Positions 46,382 through 51,334 of a stretch of 51,334 nucleotides of DNA are shown piece after piece (the first letter of the stretch is position 1; each line of letters starts with the position of its first letter). The position numbers and the translations under genes were made by a program. Source of the DNA: Okeania hirsuta (GTDB lineage Bacteria; Cyanobacteriota; Cyanobacteriia; Cyanobacteriales; Microcoleaceae); contig NZ_RCBY01000029.1 of assembly GCF_003838195.1 (NCBI RefSeq), positions 1-51,334 on the forward strand, in the 5' to 3' direction. A model generated the notes under the pieces. It was given only the letters and a program-made list of their open reading frames with translations. It was not told the DNA's origin and did no database searches.

Positions 46382-47899
46382 ATGTTAACAGAACTTTGGT
46401 CTTTTCGGGGCCGTTACCGTATACTCCATTTAACTTGGTTTGCTTTTTTTCTATCATTTGTTGTTTGGTTTAACTTAGCCCCATTAGCAACATCATTAAA
46501 AGCAGACTTTGGTTTAGAAACTTCTCAAATCAGAACTATTGCTATCTGTAACGTTGCACTAACAGTACCTGCCCGAATTATCATCGGGATGTTGTTAGAT
46601 AAATACGGACCAAGAATTACCTATTCGCTGCTACTAATGTATGCAGCTATTCCCTGTATAGGCTTTGCCCTTGCACAGAATTTCAGCCAGTTAGTTATCA
46701 GTCGTTTGGCACTGAGTATTGTTGGTGCTGGTTTCGTTATTGGTATCCGCATGGTCGCTGAATGGTTTCCCCCTAAAGAAATAGGTTTGGCAGAAGGTAT
46801 TTATGGTGGTTGGGGTAACTTTGGTTCTGCTGCTTCTGCTTTTACCCTTCCTACTGTAGCTGCTGTGTTAACTTTTAGTGGCGGTGAGATATTAAACTGG
46901 CGGTTATCGATCGCTCTGACAGGTATTATAGCTGCACTTTATGGTGCGTTTTATTTCTTCAATGTTCAAGATACTCCTCCTGGTAAGGTGTATAAAAAGC
47001 CTAAGCGTGCCACAGGTTTAGAAGTTACAACCCAGAAAGATTTTATCTTCCTAATTTTGATGAATCTTCCTTTAACAGGAGTTCTTTGTTTACTAGCTTG
47101 GCGATTGAGTAAAGTTGGTTTCCTATCTCAAGGTCAACTTTCTATTGTCTGGCTATTGCTCTTAGGTTTGTATGGTTTCCAAACTTATAACTGTTGGGCA
47201 GCTAATAAAGAGTTGATGGCAGGTGATAAGCGTTATCCTCCTGCTGACCGCTATCAGTTTTCTCAAGTAGCAATTTTAGAACTTACTTATTTTGTTAACT
47301 TTGGTTCTGAGTTAGCAGTAGTTTCTATGCTTCCTGCTTTCTTTGAAAATACTTTTGGCTTGGATAAAGCTGTGGCAGGGATGATAGCAGCTAGCTATGC
47401 TTTTATGAACTTGGCATCTCGTCCTGGTGGTGGTTTAATTTCAGACAAACTTGGTAGTCGCAAGTTGACAATGACGGTATTGACCGCAGGGATGGGAATT
47501 GGTTATCTCACATTTGGTCGTGTAACTGGAGGTTGGTGGCTACCTGCTGCTGTGTTACTTACTATGATGTGTTCTTTCTTTGTGCAAGCTGCTGAAGGTT
47601 CTACTTTTGCTATAGTTCCTTTAATTAAGCGCCGAGTTACAGGTCAAATTGCTGGTAATGTTGGTGCTTATGGTAACGTAGGTGCGGTGGTTTATCTGAC
47701 TACTTTTAGTCTGTTGCCTGAAGGTGCTGTTGGTAATCGAATTTTCTTTGAAGTTCTTGGTGTAATGTCAATAATTGTGGCGTTCCTGTGTGCTTTCTTC
47801 TTGAAAGAGCCAGAGGGTTCATTTGCCGAGCACCATAAGGATGAAGAGGATGAAGAGAAAGTGAATCTAGAATCTGTTCCTATGTTTGCTGAAGACTAA
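46382..47899 (+). CDS. nrtP: MFS nitrate/nitrite permease (NRT2/NrtP type)
   Basis: 505 aa with about 12 hydrophobic spans. Nitrate-permease signatures: WFAFFLSFVVWFNLAPLA in span 1, IIIGMLLDKYGPR (MFS loop 2-3 motif), GIRMVAEWFPPKEIGLAEG, GGWGNFGSAASAF and NLASRPGGGLISDKLGSRK. A C-terminal acidic tail (KDEEDEEKVNLE) faces the cytoplasm. Also called napA in marine cyanobacteria. Imports nitrate and nitrite by proton or sodium symport, an alternative to the ABC transporter nrtABCD. Third gene in the cluster. Confidence 0.93.
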   Translation: MLTELWSFRGRYRILHLTWFAFFLSFVVWFNLAPLATSLKADFGLETSQIRTIAICNVALTVPARIIIGMLLDKYGPRITYSLLLMYAAIPCIGFALAQNFSQLVISRLALSIVGAGFVIGIRMVAEWFPPKEIGLAEGIYGGWGNFGSAASAFTLPTVAAVLTFSGGEILNWRLSIALTGIIAALYGAFYFFNVQDTPPGKVYKKPKRATGLEVTTQKDFIFLILMNLPLTGVLCLLAWRLSKVGFLSQGQLSIVWLLLLGLYGFQTYNCWAANKELMAGDKRYPPADRYQFSQVAILELTYFVNFGSELAVVSMLPAFFENTFGLDKAVAGMIAASYAFMNLASRPGGGLISDKLGSRKLTMTVLTAGMGIGYLTFGRVTGGWWLPAAVLLTMMCSFFVQAAEGSTFAIVPLIKRRVTGQIAGNVGAYGNVGAVVYLTTFSLLPEGAVGNRIFFEVLGVMSIIVAFLCAFFLKEPEGSFAEHHKDEEDEEKVNLESVPMFAED

Positions 47900-48999
47900 T
47901 GCCCACTTATTTCATTTAGTTTAGTTGCAGTTAAGCTCTGCTGATTAGGGAATGTGGCAGGTTTATTACTTTTCCTACTCTTGTCCTGATTTTCTGTTAA
48001 TATCATGTGCCCCCTTCGGGGGAGCTATGCTTACGGTAGAACAGTTATCATCAAGTTCGTAGTTTTGCTCTAGCTCTCATATTAAGTATTGCACAGGCTC
48101 AAGCCCAACTACAAACAAAAACTTTATTATAAGTAATTATCTATTAGCGTAGCTCCCCTGGAGGGGGGCAGGATTAATTCATTCTCGTCAGAGAATATTT
48201 ATATGGATATGAAATACATTTAATTGTGCAAATATTAAGAATCTCCCCATATCCCCAAATTCCCCTCCTAGAAGGGGTTAGGGGTGGGTCCCCATCTCCC
48301 CATCTCCCCATCAATTTTTCTAAGTGTGACAATAAATTGACCCTGCCCAGAGGGGACAAATAATATAAAATGCTCCCTATTCCTAATTATGTATAAGTAT
48401 CGGTACTTTGGCAAAAAATATGTTAATAACAGCATCAAACCCTTATATAGTCTAGGTTTTACATTGAAAAAACCTTTTTCCTGATATATCTAGGTTTGAG
48501 CCATTTTTAGCCAGATCAACGTATTTCCCTTGCCCCTACTAACTTTGAAGGCATTTTCGCTGTAAAGAATATCAAAGTACCGGTATTCAACTGAATATAA
48601 TATTATTTCAGCCTGAATTAGTAAATTTTGGTTTTTACTAAAGGTTTTTACTAAAATTTATCAATGAAAAAATTTAGGTAGGGTAAACGTTTTGTGACTC
48701 TTTGTTCAATGACAAAACCTACGATTTTAAAACTGTATTAAAACGTATCCAATGTGACAGATAATTTTTCATAAAGTCTTCAATAATAAACAAAAATTAA
48801 ATTCACAATCATAAAACTTAAATATTGATATTAAGTATTATATTATATTAATTATAAATAGCAAAAAATCAGGGAAAGTTTAGCAGCAGAATAACTTCTG
48901 CTGGAATACAAAATTAAATTATTTAACATCCAAATGTAAATGATATTCGCTTGAATTTAACTTGTTCGTCTGCCAATAAAATTATTCTTAAAGTAAACT
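47900..48999. other. 1.1-kb spacer between nrtP and narB
   Basis: Contains the inverted-repeat element 48008-48170, then CCCCTCCTAGAAGGGGTTAG and CCCCATCTCC heptad-like repeats (48245-48310). After 48360 there is AT-rich sequence with no gene. A short stretch inside the element reads FALALILSIAQAQAQ and resembles a signal-peptide scrap. No NtcA consensus was seen before narB. Confidence 0.55.
48008..48170. repeat. Inverted-repeat element with TGCCCCC / GGGGGCA ends
   Basis: Left arm TGCCCCCTTC-GGGGGAGCTATGCT (48008-48031) and right arm AGCGTAGCTCCCCTGG-AGGGGGGCA (48146-48170) are imperfect inverted repeats. The left arm alone also forms CCCCC-TTC-GGGGG and could stop transcription after nrtP. 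Confidence 0.6.
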
Positions 49000-51210
49000 A
49001 TGGAACCTACCAAAACTCTTTGCCCTTATTGTGGAGTTGGCTGTGGCTTAGATGTATTACCGCCAGCAATTCCTGGAAAAGCAACAAATCGAGATAGCAA
49101 AGGTAATCCCATTTGGCAAGTGCGGGGCGATCGCTCTCATCCCTCAAGTCAAGGCAAAGTTTGTGTAAAAGGTGCCACTGTTGCTGAATCATTGGATAAA
49201 AGTCGCCTCAAATATCCAATGATGCGTGATACTCTAGATGAACCCTTCCGTCGCGTTACTTGGGAGGAAGCTTTTAATCGGATTATTAATCGGATTCAAA
49301 CTGTACGCTTCACCCAAGGACCAGATGCAATTTGTATGTACGGGTCTGGTCAGTTTCAAACAGAGGATTATTATGTAGCTCAGAAATTGCTCAAAGGATG
49401 TCTGGGAACTAATAACTTTGACGCTAACTCTCGTCTGTGTATGTCTTCGGCAGTATCGGGATATATTCAAAGTTTTGGTTCTGACGGTCCCCCCTGTTGC
49501 TACGACGATTTAGAAAAAACAGACTGTGCATTTTTAATCGGTACTAATACAGCTGAATGTCACCCCATTGTATTTAATCGTCTGCGGGTTTACCACAAGA
49601 AAAATAGGAAAGTGAAAATGATCGTGGTAGACCCCCGTCGTACTAAAACAGCAGAAGTAGCAGATTTGCATTTGGCTATTCGACCAGGTACGGATATCGA
49701 TCTACTTAACGGTATTGCTCATCTACTCATGCGTTGGGGAGCGATCGATCCTACATTCATTGATGAATGTACGACTGGTTTTCCTGAATACACTGATGTG
49801 ATTCGTCACTCCCCACCCGATCTAGTTGCACGCCACTGCGGTATTCGTTTGGATGATTTGGAAACGGCAGCTCGTTATTGGAGTCAGTCAAAGCAAGTGT
49901 TATCTTTGTGGTCAATGGGGATGAATCAGTCCTCTGAGGGGACGGCAAAAGTCCGTACTCTGATTAATTTGCATTTGATGACAGGTCATATTGGTAAACC
50001 GGGTGCAGGACCGTTTTCACTGACTGGTCAACCTAATGCTATGGGTGGTAGGGAAGCAGGAGGATTGGCTCATATTTTGCCTGGTTATCGGGTGGTGAAA
50101 AATCCCCAACATCGGGCTGATTTGGAAAAGTTATGGGGATTGACTCCTGGGCAAATTTCTGCTGTTCCTGGTCGTACTGCTTGGGAGATGATTACGGCTT
50201 TAGAACGTCAAGAATTAGGTTGTTTGTGGATTGCAGCGACTAATCCAGCGGTGAGTATGCCAGATTTAGAGCGGACTAAGGCAGCTTTGTTACGATCGCC
50301 TTTTACTGTTTATCAGGATGCTTATTATCCTACTGAAACAGCGGAATATGCTCATCTGTTGTTACCTGCTGCTCAGTGGGGAGAAAAAACAGGCACAATG
50401 ACAAACTCGGAGCGAATGGTAACTTTGTGTACTGCATTCCGCGAACCCCTGGGAGAAGCAAAAGCAGATTGGGAAATTTTTGCAGAGGTGGGTCGCCGTT
50501 TAGGATTTACAAATCAGTTTGATTTTGCTGACTCGGAAGCAGTGAGAGCTGAATTTCTTGAGTTGACACGCGATCGCCCTTGCGACCAAACTGATATTAC
50601 CTACGACCAATTACGGGAAAAAGGTCCGATTCAGTGGCCTTGCCCTGATAGTAGTGGAGTATCTCAGGAGCGTCTGTATACTGATTTCCGATTTAATACT
50701 TCTGATGGCAGGGCACGGTTTGCTACATTTTACTCTCAAGGTTTAGCAGAACCACCAAATTTTGATTATCCTTTTGTGTTGACAACAGGGCGCTTATATG
50801 GTCATTGGCATACTCAAACACGCACAGGACGCATTGATAAAATTAGAAAAATGCACCCGATGCCTTTTATAGAAATTCATCCGAAGGATGCTCAGAAGTT
50901 AGAGATTGAGGAAAATGATTGGGTAGAGGTGCGATCGCGACGAGGTGCAGCAAGATTTCCAGCAAAAGTGACTAAAGCTATTACTCCAGGCACTGTATTT
51001 GTGCCGATGCACTGGGGGGCACTATGGGCAAATCAAGCAGAGGCAAATGCTTTGACTCATCCTCAAGTTTGTCCTGAGTCTGGGCAACCAGAGTTAAAAG
51101 CTTGTGCGGTGCAGTTGAGGCCAATTAAATTTGAAACTGCTGTTATGGAAGATTTGATGGAATCAGAGTATTCTGTAGAAAGATCGTCAGCGATATCTAT
51201 GAAGGGGTGA
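49000..51210 (+). CDS. narB: Assimilatory nitrate reductase, ferredoxin type
   Basis: 736 aa molybdopterin oxidoreductase. N-terminal 4Fe-4S ligands in CPYCGVGCG (C8, C11, C15) plus C55 (GKVCVKG). The Mo-ligand Cys is likely in [15 protein letters not shown]. Cofactor-binding stretches include [43 protein letters not shown] and [17 protein letters not shown], with a C-terminal molybdopterin-dinucleotide-binding domain. No FAD or cytochrome domain, so electrons come from ferredoxin, as in cyanobacterial NarB. Reduces nitrate to nitrite for NirA. The gene is complete. Confidence 0.95.
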   Translation: MEPTKTLCPYCGVGCGLDVLPPAIPGKATNRDSKGNPIWQVRGDRSHPSSQGKVCVKGATVAESLDKSRLKYPMMRDTLDEPFRRVTWEEAFNRIINRIQTVRFTQGPDAICMYGSGQFQTEDYYVAQKLLKGCLGTNNFDANSRLCMSSAVSGYIQSFGSDGPPCCYDDLEKTDCAFLIGTNTAECHPIVFNRLRVYHKKNRKVKMIVVDPRRTKTAEVADLHLAIRPGTDIDLLNGIAHLLMRWGAIDPTFIDECTTGFPEYTDVIRHSPPDLVARHCGIRLDDLETAARYWSQSKQVLSLWSMGMNQSSEGTAKVRTLINLHLMTGHIGKPGAGPFSLTGQPNAMGGREAGGLAHILPGYRVVKNPQHRADLEKLWGLTPGQISAVPGRTAWEMITALERQELGCLWIAATNPAVSMPDLERTKAALLRSPFTVYQDAYYPTETAEYAHLLLPAAQWGEKTGTMTNSERMVTLCTAFREPLGEAKADWEIFAEVGRRLGFTNQFDFADSEAVRAEFLELTRDRPCDQTDITYDQLREKGPIQWPCPDSSGVSQERLYTDFRFNTSDGRARFATFYSQGLAEPPNFDYPFVLTTGRLYGHWHTQTRTGRIDKIRKMHPMPFIEIHPKDAQKLEIEENDWVEVRSRRGAARFPAKVTKAITPGTVFVPMHWGALWANQAEANALTHPQVCPESGQPELKACAVQLRPIKFETAVMEDLMESEYSVERSSAISMKG

Positions 51211-51334
51211 TATGGCGCTACGCGCAAGTCAGAAGTTATGAGGATGTAGGTGTAAGTTGGGTTGAAGAATAAAACCCAACGTCGTCTGGAACGATAGCCT
51301 AGCTTGCTGCCAACAAAAGTATAAATCAGAAGAA
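51211..51334. repeat. Dispersed repeats at the window end
   Basis: GGCGCTACGCGCAAGTCAGAAG (51213 on) matches the phrase at 11928. AAGTTGGGTTGAAG to AAAACCCAAC (51252-51280) is a hairpin related to the GTAGGTTGGGT family. No gene start is seen. Confidence 0.5.

Overview
The window looks like a chromosomal stretch of a marine, filamentous, non-heterocystous cyanobacterium close to Trichodesmium or Okeania. That is an inference from four things: AT-rich DNA with HIP1 octamers (GCGATCGC); long intergenic spaces filled with heptanucleotide tandem repeats and small inverted-repeat elements; a phosphite-use cluster followed by ptxD; and an assimilatory nirA / nitrate permease / narB cluster of cyanobacterial type.

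Layout. 1-3.4 kb: a two-gene unit with a small hydrophobic protein and a CHAT-protease/STAND-ATPase, which resembles a conflict or cell-death switch. 3.5-6.7 kb: repeats, a decayed small gene, a broken Uma2-type gene and a methyltransferase. 6.7-11.1 kb: ptxABCD for phosphite import and oxidation. 11.2-11.9 kb: a CADD-type protein carrying every residue known for the Chlamydia self-sacrificing pABA synthase. 12.4-15.3 kb: a TnpB/IS605 remnant, then a radical SAM gene, an amidohydrolase remnant and an orphan gene, flanked by two copies of a ~112-bp direct repeat. 15.4-21.2 kb: a giant Ser/Thr kinase-STAND-GAF protein ending in a second ATPase domain where such proteins usually carry a histidine kinase. 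21.3-25.2 kb (minus strand): GH57 enzyme, hypothetical protein, a methyltransferase with a nonsense codon, and an LRAT-like protein. 26.4-28.7 kb: AvtA-like aminotransferase divergent from Tab2. 31.3-34.7 kb: MTA phosphorylase and a lipoxygenase with a complete iron-ligand set. 35.1-36.5 kb: pentapeptide-repeat protein. 37.3-43.1 kb (minus strand): a former signalling operon of histidine kinase, Rcp1-like response regulator, and REC-PAS-cyanobacteriochrome-GGDEF-EAL protein. The first two genes are wrecked and the kinase is split by an IS66-family element with a clean 8-bp target duplication. 43.7-51.2 kb: nitrate assimilation (nirA, a membrane-anchored unknown, nrtP, narB), with a near-consensus NtcA promoter before nirA.

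How it fits together. Two nutrient-scavenging modules (phosphite and nitrate) sit among decaying genes and many repeat families. Gene decay is clear: at least six interrupted genes can be rebuilt by eye, and most of the nonsense codons are TAA where the family has, or probably has, Glu. Heptanucleotide repeats run into coding sequence and supply the C-termini of several proteins.

No tRNA, rRNA or CRISPR array was recognised.
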